Shown: in pieces, positions 10,501 through 20,554 of the stretch
How the letters are laid out: each line of letters begins with the position of its first letter
Numbering within the stretch: position 1 is the stretch's first letter
Assembly: GCA_002118135.1 (NCBI GenBank)
Contig: BDIU01000130.1
Span: 1 to 64,000, forward strand
Length of the DNA stretch: 64,000 nt
Direction of reading: 5' to 3'
DNA from: Trebouxia sp. TZW2008
Taxonomy: Eukaryota; Chlorophyta; Trebouxiophyceae; Trebouxiales; Trebouxiaceae
Translations under genes and position numbers: made by a program
Notes under the pieces: model-generated
Told to the model about the DNA's origin: nothing
Database searches by the model: none
The model's input: the letters and a program-made list of their open reading frames with translations, nothing else

Positions 10501-13500
10501 GATGCCTGAGCTGCCTAGGCTGCACTGCTGATGATGCAGGTGCAGTGTCTGTCCATGCAAACGCTGCCCACACAAGCTGCTAAACATTGTTTGCTGGCTC
10601 CATTTGCAGCTCTTCTGATATTTTCGTGAGAGAGATGCCTGAGCTGCCCAAGCTGCACTACTGACAATGCAGAGGCACAGCATCTGCATGCAAAAGCTGC
10701 CCAGACAAGCTGCCACACACTGTTTGCTGGCCCTGTTCACTGCTCCTGTTCTAGCTGTGGTAAACTCTGTTTGCTGGCCATGTTTGCTGCTCCTCTTGCA
10801 ACTGTGAAGGGCATGTGCATGTTCCTGAATGTCTGCAGTCACCTCATCATAAACCCTGCAACTCTGCACTGGTTTTAGGTACGGCTGTAGCTGCAGTCTG
10901 TGACCAGGCTTGTAGCTGCACTATTGCAACAGCACCTCTTTTGCTGCATTGTTTGCTGCTGCCTGGCTGCACCTCTGTGGCTCATGTGTTGCCCTTAAGC
11001 AACAGGACCCAATGACCAGCAGTACTTGCCATTTCATACATAGCTGACCAACCAAGCACCGCTAGCAACAGCAAGAGATTTGATGTTAGAGTCACCATCG
11101 GAATAGTCATGATTGCTGTCATGGCAGACCAAGCTTGCAGGTGAGTTGCTAGCCTTTCTTGAGCTGCACTTCTGAACGCCACACCAATCGCTCACAAGAG
11201 TTTTATAGCCGCTTTGCACTTTTGTAGCCAGACTATGAACTAGTTTTGTGCAGGTACTCTGGGCAGAGACAAAGTGTTGCCACATGTAGGACGACTGTAT
11301 GTTGCTCAATAAGGTTGATGTCAGGGCGCACTGCGAGCTGCTTGGTCTTGTCTGTGACTTTGAACACTCAAGAAGAAAATGTTGCTTCTCACATCTCTCA
11401 AACCAGATACCATCGCTAACAAGCGACTGACAGCATTGATGCCAGAGGTTCCCTTGCAGCTCTAGACACTCAACATAACAATTTCGCAGCTGCATGCTTG
11501 AGACCCTGGACATTTGATGCCAAATGGCAGTGCTGATGTCAGAGCTTACCGTGAGCTGCTTGGCCTTGTCTGTGACAATCTGCAGCTCCAGGGCGTTGAC
11601 CCGCGCCTTGATCTGCTTCAGGGTGAGCAGGTCCACTTTGTCAGTCTCCTGAGCGTGGCGCGCCATGGCTTCGTCAATGCCAGCCACCACCTCCTTGTGC
11701 AATGCCCTGCAACACAGTGCACAAGACTTAGGAAGAGAACAAACCGAAAGAAGAAAGGAAGCCTTCTGAGCACAGCGGGTCATCATCATCTGCAGCTCCA
11801 GGGTATTGGCCTGTGACTTGATCTGCTTCAAGATCACTTTGCCAGTCTCCCGAGCGTGACGTGCCATGGCTTCATCAATGCCAGCCACCACCTCTTTGTG
11901 TAGTGCCCTGTCAAAACAATGACACACATTAGGTGCTGCACTGCACGTTCAGCAAATGCAAAGACTCACATGTCTGCTACAGGGATTCAGGCCAACTGCC
12001 TGTGAAGCCATGTTGCCTTAGCTGCATCGTTGTGCATAAACAATCTTTTTTGCACGCAAAGCCGTGTAGACTGCTACCGTCTTTCCAAGCAAAATGCAAG
12101 CTTGTTGAGACTCTGTCAAAGCAATTTAGACCAGGTGTATCAGGCTTCCCAATACAACCAAGTCTCAGACCTGATGGTGTTGAGCTATTTGGCCTAACGC
12201 TGAGCAAGTGTCATCAGGCTTTACTGTAGAACAAACTCACAGCCATGATGGTAGTGAGCTGTTTGGCCAGGTCGACGCTAAAAATGATACGATCTGCCAT
12301 GTGCCATTCACATTAGGCTCTGACTTATGTATGCTGGCCGCCCAAAGCACCAAGACACGCGCTGATCTTGGGAAATGCAGGTATGATGATGAAGTGCTCA
12401 AGACCACAGACCTGATGGTGTTGAGCTGTTTGGCTTGGCCCTCAGCAGCGTCCTGGGCGGCCTTGTGGCTGGTCTCCCCTTTGAGCTGGGTGAGCTGCTG
12501 CTGCAGGCGCGCCACCTGCCCCTCCCACTTCACCTCTCGCCGCATGTATGACTCCTGCCGCCTCTGCATGTTGCACACATTGTTGAGCTGGCAGTGCATC
12601 AGCGTGTTGCACACATTGTTGAGCTGGCAGTGCATCAGCGTGTTGCACACAGAGTGCAGTTGCTTCTGCATGTACGACTTCTGACACCCCTTCAAAAGGC
12701 CTGCGCTGTGGAGCTGCTGCTGCAGGCGCGCCACCTGCCCCTCCCACTGCACCTCCCGCTGCATGTATGAACCTGCAGCCTCTACAGAGTGCACATAAAG
12801 CATGACAGGCAGTGTCACTGCATGCATAGCCCCTGCTGCTTCTGTGCATTGCTGTTGGCTGCTATTGTATGGGCCGCTACATGAAACACGGTGACAGGCA
12901 GCCCATCTTAGTTCACTTCACGTGACGTGTAAAACTCCTGCGCCTCTGCACATTGCTGTTGCTATTGCATGTATGATGCCTGTGGTCACTTCACCTCCCG
13001 CCGCATATATGACTCTGCACAGGGTATGCACAATGCAGTTGTTATTTCAGTCGACGAGTTATTTCAGATGGTCCTGGAGTAGGTACAATGTCATAGCTCT
13101 CTTGTCATGTCTCTTGCTCACAGTGACGATGCTACCGCAGTTGAGCATGTTGACTTCTGATTTTGCTGCGTGCATGACTTCTGATGTCTCTGCATTGGCA
13201 CATACAGCGTGACCAATGCAGCTGAAGATATTGACAGATGAGCACATGCAGTGCTGCTGCTGATGCCCGTGAGCTTGTTGACAGGTCACCCTCAAGAAGA
13301 AACAGTATTGTCGCTGATGCACATGAGCATGTTGACAGAAGATGAGGTGCCTAGCGGAAGTCAAGGACGATTGTCATGTGCACCTGGTGCCGCTCATGAC
13401 TGTCAGATTGCACATCACGCCAAGCAAATAAACCTCTATGCTGGCAATACTGGGAATACAAAAGCTAGGCTCATCTTCACGAAATGAGTGAAGTGGAACA

Positions 13501-14479
13501 TCGAAAGACACAGCTACACAACACGCGTGGAAGGATTCAGGCCGTACCCTCGACTCCTCATGCAAGGTGGCACACTCTTCGTGCATACGATCCAGCTCCT
13601 CCAGCATATCCTGCTCATGCTGCTCTGCATGCAAAATCACTTTATTGAACATAAATGCTGGACAACTATGCAAAAACCAGTGCTGCTTCTGGAGGTAATG
13701 TACATCAAGCTGATCCTTTTGAGCACTACAGATGCTGCAGAAGCAGTTGACACGGTCACATGCATTAACTGAAAGTACCTTGAGCACGCCTTGCTTTGTC
13801 TGATCTGCCTGTACTTCTGCTGAGCTGTGTCATGGACATCGTGGTCTGATGCTTTGCTTGCTTGGGTGTGACTGGCCGCATCGTGTTGCCCATGATCTGC
13901 ACTGTACTTAGGGGCAGCGCAGGCACAACAGGGGCCTCGCGCTTCTCTGCATTGTCAGTCATGCTCAGTGAGACTAGTGCTCAGCTACAAGACGGGCTTG
14001 GAGCTGCGACGTGGTGCAGTATTAGGAGCATTTCAGCGCGTGACGCCGCACGCTACAGCAAATGATTAGGAGAAGTTCTTGACGTTGGTCACAGAAGGGT
14101 GTTGGCTCTACAGACCTGAAGACACCTCTGCGTTCAGCATGAAGGCTTGCTTTGGTCTGGTGGGTTGTCTGAGCAGAGTCGACTTGCTCATATCGAGACT
14201 CGAGCTGGTCGAGGCATGACGCAACGTGCTATTAGCAGCAAACGTTGCCTGCTGCTCCATATCCGCAGCCTGAGAGACCAGGAGAGATTGGTATCGCTTG
14301 AGTCAAAAACTGGCCTTCAAACAAGCGGTAAGGCGCAATCAAAAGGAACTACCGCGGCTGGATCAGCTCACCTTGTCTTGCATACGCTGAATGAGGCTGT
14401 ATGTCCGGGTCATGGTTCGCGCAGGATATGCCTGCTGCAGCTCCTTTATGTCAACCGCTCGGCTCTTGGACCTTTCCAT
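7542..14479 (-). CDS. Long coiled-coil protein, nine exons
   Basis: Exons: 14479-14372, 14296-14116, 13973-13779, 13624-13548, 12563-12412, 11706-11550, 9148-8942, 8290-8000, 7736-7542. All junction phases agree, giving a 520-residue product that starts MERSKSRAVDIKELQQAYP and ends at the TGA at 7542. The N-terminal about 160 residues are basic and Ser/Thr-rich. Residues about 160-400 are a nearly continuous charged coiled coil (for example EEQ/EELDRMHEE, REVKWEGQVARLQQQL, EELEAMRAAAGQFERLHREA). The last 150 residues are less ordered. There is no signal peptide or membrane segment. I do not recognise the family; centrosomal, ciliary or cytoskeletal proteins share this build. The intron between 11550 and 9148 is 2.4 kb and full of tandem repeats. 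Several introns carry extra partial copies of exons 5, 6 and 7 (separate entries). An additional small exon between 13548 and 12563 cannot be excluded. Confidence 0.8.
8526..8880 (-). repeat. Two donor-side partial copies of coiled-coil exon 7
   Basis: Downstream of exon 7 (end 8942) lie two truncated copies of its 3' half. Copy B (about 8880-8786) is open and in frame, reads SLKGTHQLEQGRAQHPLKQS and beyond, and has a donor-like AAG|GTGAAA. Copy C (about 8640-8528) starts SLEEAHQLKQKRAQHLLR, then carries an in-frame TAG and a one-base shift. The intact exon reads SLKEAHQLEQGQAQHLLKQG. Confidence 0.85.
9258..9330 (-). repeat. Acceptor-side partial copy of coiled-coil exon 7
   Basis: Upstream of exon 7 (start 9148), position 9330 begins a second 'ctgcag|gag' acceptor followed by EGELYKQRSQVLKEKLEVAR, matching the exon's own start EDEVYKQRSSALREELEAMR. 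The copy is open but runs into unrelated sequence without a donor. The distance between the two acceptors is 182 bp. Confidence 0.88.
9400..10810. repeat. Tandem repeats filling the long coiled-coil intron
   Basis: At 10371-10800 a 133-bp unit starting 'gcctgagctgcc' occurs about 3.2 times (unit starts at 10371, 10504 and 10637). At 10049-10260 a unit of about 110 bp ('ctggaggctca') occurs twice. At 9710-9920 short imperfect repeats built on 'gatctgcaatgtgctc' are seen. Open frames across these blocks are repeat artefacts. Confidence 0.85.
11325..11907 (-). repeat. Partial copies of coiled-coil exon 6 on both sides of the real exon
   Basis: The intact exon is 11706-11550. An acceptor-side copy begins at 11907 (201 bp upstream) and is open for about 45 codons (RALHKEVVAGIDEAMARHAR and on) before it diverges without a good donor. 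A donor-side copy at about 11395-11332 repeats VTDKTKQLA and the first intron bases, with a GTGCGC donor in place of GTAAGC. Confidence 0.88.
12150..13025 (-). repeat. Partial copies of coiled-coil exon 5, plus a 36-bp tandem duplication
   Basis: Around exon 5 (12563-12412), acceptor-side copies lie at 12790-12690 (SYMQREVQWEGQVARLQQQL) and about 13020-12985 (ESYMRREVK). Donor-side copies end near 12240 (LAKQLTTIMA|GTGAGT) and 12172 (LNTIR|GTCTGA, with two in-frame stops). A perfect 36-bp duplication (12569-12604 and 12605-12640, starting 'tgttgcacacattgttgag') sits against the exon 5 acceptor. Confidence 0.82.
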
Positions 14480-14823
14480 GGCCAACAGTTCTGCTAGCTT
14501 CGGCTCAACCGCTGCCTACGCGTTGTGAAGTCTCTAGTCTATGTTCGCTTAGATGGCTATAAGCTCAAGACAATCAGGGACTCTGCGAGCAACCAGGTCA
14601 ACTTCTTGAGCGACGCTGTACTAATAAGCGAGGAATTTAAATGATGAGTCATTTAGCATCTTCGGATTCCCAGGGGACAGAGGAATCGAGGAGAGGCGAT
14701 AGCATGAGCGGTGCCCGATCTGGTTTTCGATAGGGCGCAGATTTTACTGTTGCTTCACGTCAAAAGCCTGCGCAACAGTCAGATCCCTTTGACACATTTG
14801 CCACTCTTTTCGCCACATTCAAG
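14480..14823. promoter_or_regulatory. Divergent promoter region between the coiled-coil and LHCII genes
   Basis: The two start codons face away from each other, 344 bp apart. The interval is richer in CpG than neighbouring intergenic DNA. It contains a perfect inverted repeat, AAATGA-TGAG-TCATTT, at 14639-14654, about 170 bp from either ATG. Its core resembles bZIP (AP-1/GCN4-like) sites; this is resemblance only. No clear TATA box was found. Confidence 0.5.
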
Positions 14824-17800
14824 ATGCAGTCCACCCTACTGCAGCGAAGCAGCCTTGCGGGCACCAGCCTTGTGAACAGGCACGCTCAGCAAACTCGTTC
14901 CGCTCAGGTCAGCAAAGTGTTTTCGCGCTCGGATGCATCATCGGCGGCACCGATGCCGTCGGCTACGCGCTGTACATCACAAAATCGTGATGAATGCGGG
15001 CGACAGCGCACAGCATGGAACCCGTCCTGCGCTGATCGGGCGATGACACGCTGTGATGAACGTGCAGACTTTCCAGGTCAACGCCAGGCTCGGCGGTACC
15101 CAGGGCAAGAAGGCACAGAAGACTATCAAGAAGACCGCCAGCAAGGTCGCTGGAGGAGCCAAGAAGACTCAGAAACAGGCAAAGTCGACCGTCAAGCAAA
15201 GCAAGAACAAGGCCGTCACAAAGTCTGGTGCAGGCAACTGGTACGGCCCTGACAGGCCAAAGTTTCTAGGTGCGCAAGTTCAAAATGAATCCAGCCTGGG
15301 AGCTGATCCTATGCTTTGTGCAGAGTACAGCTTTTTGCTCTTTGACTGAGCCTGAAAGCTTGATCTTACCACGCTCAGTTTGAACGTTGCAGGTCCCTTC
15401 ACACAGCCACCATCATACTTGAACGGTGAGTTTGCTGGCGACTACGGATGGGACACAGCTGGTCTGTCAGCAGACCCAACCACATTCGAGAAGTACAGGA
15501 ACATTGAGGTCATTCACGCCAGATGGGCCATGCTAGGAGCTCTTGGTAAGCTGCTTTACATGCACCTTTCCTGTGGCTGCCTTTGGCAGCTATAGTCTGC
15601 ATGCTTACACATGCCTTGCTGCATGCTGTGGTCATCATGCAAACACCCACCACCCTCCCTTCATCCCTGGTTTGCATGCAGACATTTCCTATCTTTGTCA
15701 CTCGTATGGGCTTGTGTGCTGACAGCAAAACACACACTTGAGGCAGATTTGCCCAATGTGTGCAGCAGCTTCAGCTGCACACGCCATTGAGCATGCAATG
15801 TTTGTCCTCGGCTTGTCCCATTCCTGTGAAGTTGCCATGCTTACCACATCTGCAAAGAGCAGCGGTCTCCTAAGTCACATGCAGCAGTTGGAGGGCATGG
15901 AACACATGCGTTGCTTTGACATGTGGTTTGATTGCTACAACTGTTGTAACGTAGGGTGCGTCGTGCCTGAGCTATTGGACGGCACAAACCATGTGCCATG
16001 GTTTGAGGCAGGTGCCACCATCTTCTCCAAGAACGGCATCCAGTACCTAGGCATTCCAGGACTCATCAATGCCAGGAGTATCTTGGCGACTCTGATCGTT
16101 CAGGTTCGTGCTTAGCTTCTTGCACTGCAATTTTTGCATGCAATGACTAGGTATCCCAGGACTCGTCAATGCCAGGCATCTTGGCGACACTGATTGTCCA
16201 GGTGTGTGCTTAGCGCCATACACATCACACAATTCCGTGCATTCATTGCCTGAGTATTCAGAGCTCGCCCATGCACTGCAATGGCTGCATCATAGAAGTC
16301 GCCATTTTCTCAAAGCAACCTTCAGTGCTTGGGCAGCCGTGCTGTACCTAGCATTCTGGCAACTCTGATTGTCCAGCTTTGCAGCTGCTTTTATGCATCA
16401 CTGCACATGCGGTGCACCCATCGCGGGCACTGCGGCCACTACATCAGAGAGGTTTTGGGCCGCTGTGCCTTGCAGAATTATGCAATGCAATCTGTGCAGC
16501 TGGCTTCAACACCTCAATCAAGGCATTACAGCCAGTTTGGCACTGCAACTGTTATGCCTGCCTGTATGCACCACAATCAGGGCATTACACAGGTCGTGAT
16601 TTGCTGTGCAGAACTGTGTTCAGCAACAAGTGCAGTTGGCTTCGCGCCATGCGATCAGTTCATGACAGAGGTTGTGATTTGCTGTGCAGAACAATGTACA
16701 GCAACGAGCGTGACTGTCGTTGTGCAATACGATCAATGCATGAGAGAGCACCTTGGACGCTGTGCACGACTCTGTGAGGCACTGTGTCCAGGAACTTTTT
16801 CTTGCTCTGATTGCATTGCAAAAGCCAGCCACACTTGTTACATTGCATTCCACAAGGTCTGCAGTAATCACTGCATCACTTTGAAAGCACAGCAAACCAG
16901 ACTACCTGTAAAGACCCTCAGCAACGCACTGCTTCTCCTCTCAGTGCTGCAGTGCGGCAAGTGAACCCGGTCTTTCCAGTGAAGCCCTAAGTTGTGCTGG
17001 TGTCCGTGAAGTTGATGAAACTGCTGTACGCTTCACATCTTAGCGCAGTTGTCTTGCGTGTGCGTCTCCTAACTTTTAACTTCAGCTGTAGCTGACCTTG
17101 CTTGAGCATTAGATTTATGCATGCCCCTCCAAAGCTCAGCCTGAAGCTGACATTGCGGGTGTTTGTTCGCATGCATGCATTTGGGGCTGACCCAAATTGA
17201 TCTTTAACGTGATGCATATCACCTTGAAAGCTCACACTGTGTCTTCAGGTTATCTTGATGGGAGATATTGAGGGTTACAGATTCCAGGGTGGAATCAAGG
17301 GTGACGAGGGCTTTGACCACTAAATGCATTTGGGGCTAACCCAGCTTTATGTCTAATGTCGTGCATATCACCTGAACTTTGAGCTCAACCTGACACACGG
17401 TGTGTTCAGGTCATCTTGATGGGAGCCATTGAGGGTTACAGATTCCAGGGTGGAATCAAGGGTGATGAGGGCTTTGACCGCCTATACCCAGGAGGAGACT
17501 ACTTCGACCCCCTCAGCTTGGCTGATGACCCAGACTCGTTCGCTGAGCTTAGAGTGAGTCTTCCTACACTTGTGTGTCAGGCTGTCACCTGCAACGCTAC
17601 CGGCAAGGGGGGGGGGGAAATGCCCCAGTTTTTTGACATGATTATGACGCACCCTTTGCAACATGCTCAGACGCTGACCCATCAGCTTGCTCATCAGCAA
17701 AAGACCCACTGCTGACTCTGCCTGAATTTCTTGGCATCAACATGCATCATGGCATTGGCATTGCTGGCAAGGACCTTCAACAACAATCTTTCAAGCACCT

Positions 17801-18265
17801 TGCCATAATTGCGGTGTTGTGGTTGCAGGTGAAGGAGATCAAGAATGGCAGACTAGCCATGTTCTCCATGCTAGGTTTCTTTGTCCAGGCCATTGTCACC
17901 GGCAAGGGCCCTGTTCAGAACCTGCTAGGTGAGCCTTACCTGCTTTCTGCATTGACGCCTTTCTGCACAGTTGTTCTTATGCAGCTCATCTGTCTTGGCG
18001 TAACGACTTTTTTCTGACTTGCTGATTGTATCTGTTGCTGATCTACATGCTCGTGCAATGCTTCCTGTTGTAAATGGCCACACAAACTCAGGCAATTGGC
18101 TGTTCAAGGCTGCAGTGCTGCTGTCTACATTGGGCACACAAAGCCTTTTGAAATCTGGCAAGATCACTGTGCTCAGTAACTTTGTGATGCTTTGCAGACC
18201 ACGTTGCTGACCCAACACACGTCAACGGACTTGCCACATACGCCACCAAGTTCACCCCACAATAA
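14824..18265 (+). CDS. LHCII-type chlorophyll a/b-binding protein
   Basis: Exons: 14824-14907, 15068-15269, 15393-15545, 15955-16103, 17410-17553, 17829-17928, 18198-18265; 299 residues, all phases agree. The N-terminus [18 protein letters not shown] is transit-peptide-like. It is followed by an unusual Lys/Ala-rich segment (about residues 36-77) and then the LHCII trimer motif WYGPDR. Helix B carries [15 protein letters not shown], helix [20 protein letters not shown], and helix [21 protein letters not shown]; the ExxHxR and ExxNxR chlorophyll-ligand motifs are intact. The C-terminus ends ATKFTPQ. The product binds chlorophyll a/b in thylakoids as photosystem antenna. It is longer than the usual roughly 250 residues because of the basic segment, while the B-C loop is shorter than in typical LHCII. 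The exon 2 start could be 9 bases later (15077). Specific Lhcbm or Lhcb number not assigned. Confidence 0.93.
16147..16376 (+). repeat. Two donor-side copies of LHCII exon 4 inside intron 4
   Basis: The end of exon 4 (CCAGGACTCATCAATGCCAG to the donor at 16103/16104) recurs at 16147-16201, followed by GTGTGTGCTTAGC, which also copies the intron start GTTCGTGCTTAGC. A shorter, more diverged copy is at 16345-16376. Copy 1 has a small deletion that changes frame; copy 2 lacks GT. Confidence 0.9.
17170..17324 (+). repeat. Acceptor-side copy of LHCII exon 5 inside intron 4
   Basis: The 75 bases before the exon 5 acceptor and the first 76 bases of the exon occur twice, 161 bp apart (acceptors at 17248 and 17409). 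The upstream copy reads [20 protein letters not shown] and then hits TAA directly after GFDH, so using it would truncate the protein. The downstream copy continues into the real exon. Confidence 0.93.
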
Positions 18266-18470
18266 GCTGTATGATGCTCCAGTTCCGACATCAGAGTACT
18301 ATTGCAGAGAAGACTATGCTAGGCAGGGATGGTGGCGCACCGTTCTAGGCAGAACAGTCAGCTGTGCCCAGTGTTGTTCATGAAGCAGCTTTTTGCTGCA
18401 GCCTTTTCATCTGTTGTGTGTAGGCAACACATACATGCTCTGAACCGTTGTATGACGTTGACTTCTGTTT

Positions 18471-18475
18471 TGTAA
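18471..18475 (+). promoter_or_regulatory. TGTAA polyadenylation signal of the LHCII gene
   Basis: TGTAA, the usual poly(A) signal of chlorophyte nuclear genes, lies 206 bases after the LHCII stop codon. Cleavage would be expected 10-20 bases further. The interval to the convergent pyruvate kinase stop (19115) has no other feature I can support. Confidence 0.55.
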
Positions 18476-19114
18476 TGTACTGACGCTTGTGCTGCAACAT
18501 TGCATGCCATTGATTGGGTCTTTTGCTGGTGCTACACCATTTGTCCAGAATGCAAGCATGCGATGTAACAGATCAAGCCGTTCACCAACTGCAGACGAGA
18601 ATTGCGGAGCATGATTTCAGGAGCCGGCAGCAGCATGGCATGGTACTGGTCACCCACAGAAGACAATGTCTTACAATTGAAAGCTCTTGATGCAACAACA
18701 GGCAACACAGCTATGCAATGCATTTCGTCCTGACTTTGTACCAATTTGACAGTTGGCATGCAGTACCAGCTGAAGCGAAGGGCAAGAGTATCTATAGTAC
18801 ATTCCAGGTCGCTGCAGCTCAGCACTAAGCGAAAATAGGGCTGAGATCTCATGTCTTGTGCTGCTGATGCCCGTTTATCCTGTCGAACAGTGATATTCCC
18901 CGCTCTCTCAACACTCGCTCTAACTACTACTATAACACTCTCAATCCAGGGGAGCTGCCAAGCTGCAGCCTTCAGCACAAGCGTGCACAGATCAAACACC
19001 CAAGCAATAGATCTAGATCTGATATTGCTGTGTCTGTCTGGCTCTGCCTATTCTTGTATTGGCTCTCATACAAACAAATTCCAACTAATTCGCTCTCTCT
19101 GTCTGGCCTGTTCT

Positions 19115-20522
19115 TCAAGGCACGCGCCTGATTTGCACAGAGCGCACGACAGATTGGTCATCTGGCCTGATGTCGCTGACAACAATGACCAGGTCTCCCT
19201 CTTTCACCAGGTCTCGCCTCTTCAGCAGCCTGCAAGGTGTGCAGCTTAGTACCAATCACTCTCAAGATTCAGTCAAAGCAATGACTCTGCTTTCGCTTGA
19301 TGCCCTAAGTGTATCAACAACGTATGCAAGCTGGAGCTCCTTGAATGGTGTTTACAGCGTGGCTATACAGATATGACTGCATCTTGTGAACAGAGTGACA
19401 ATGCTGACCATGCCTCATGTGACCAAACGTCACTGCACATCGCTCACTTATACAAGGCACGGCAGGAACTGTTTTGCATTTAATGCCATGATTGCCCAGC
19501 AGAGCAAATCAGTTTGCAGCTTTCTGCAGGCTACAAAACAGGTGTGTAACATGACAGGGGCAACAGGCATAATTGCTGTGTGATGCACGTGCCTAGAGGG
19601 TTTTGCCTCCAGCACATGGTTTGGGGCAGGCAGAGACATTTGCAGAGTACCGCTTGTTTCAAGGTGATGTCAATGCATGAGCAACAAGCAATGCCTGCTG
19701 TGGAAGAAGCTTACCTAAATGTGATGTCAACATTCTCCTCAGGGTTGTTTGCAAAGTCCAGCCGGAATGGCATGACGCCCCACCGCAGATTCATCCTTGT
19801 CCGCACATCTTGCTGATCTGCAATTGTATGGCAAACGGATCAGCACATGCCAAAAACAAACACAGCTTGTGCTTGTCATATCACAACTGCATCAGCATCA
19901 GCAGAAGCATGTGCACCCTTTTCAGCTGATCCATTGATTCGCATGACAATTGCAGATACATCTCGTGTGGCTGTTGGTGGTCACATGGCACCAGCATCAT
20001 CAGAAGGGGTTCAGCTAATTGACCCATGCAAAGTTATAAAAAAAACCACCAGTCAAGCCTACTGTACCTGTGAAGGCAAATATGGGGCAGTCAGGCCGGC
20101 ATCTGGAGAGGAAGTTGGCCATGTAGCCTCTGCGCGTGTACACAAAAATGGCGGCTGCTCCCAAGGCGTTAGCCATGGTGGACGCGCTTGCACACAGCTC
20201 CTCACTCACCCTGCCGTCTGCGTGGGGGCCAAGCTCTGGAAGCACTATCTGCCCATATTTCTCCTGCCTGCATGCCGCATGAGTACTTATCAACACCTAC
20301 ATGCAATGTTATTTTTGAGTCGTCAGTGTATGTTGCCAGCAGCAGCGCAGCGCAGCGCAGCACAGCTCAGCTCAGCCCAGCCCAGCCAAGCACAGTCCAG
20401 CAGCAGCAAAACAGCATAGCAGCAACATCAGCACAGCCCAGCACAGCGCAGCAGCAGCACCAGCAGAAACATCATAGCAGCAACAGCACAGCAGCAGAAT
20501 CACCTATGCCAGCAACTGCACA

Positions 20523-20554
<32 letters not shown>

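Noticed and set aside
11034..11927. A 297-codon minus frame taken as one exon
   Set aside because: It reads through the exon 6 donor into intron sequence and joins an acceptor-side copy to the real exon; the spliced model fits the phases better.
16329..16964. 211-codon plus frame inside LHCII intron 4
   Set aside because: Cys/His/Ser-rich read-through of repetitive intron DNA; no start context or domain.
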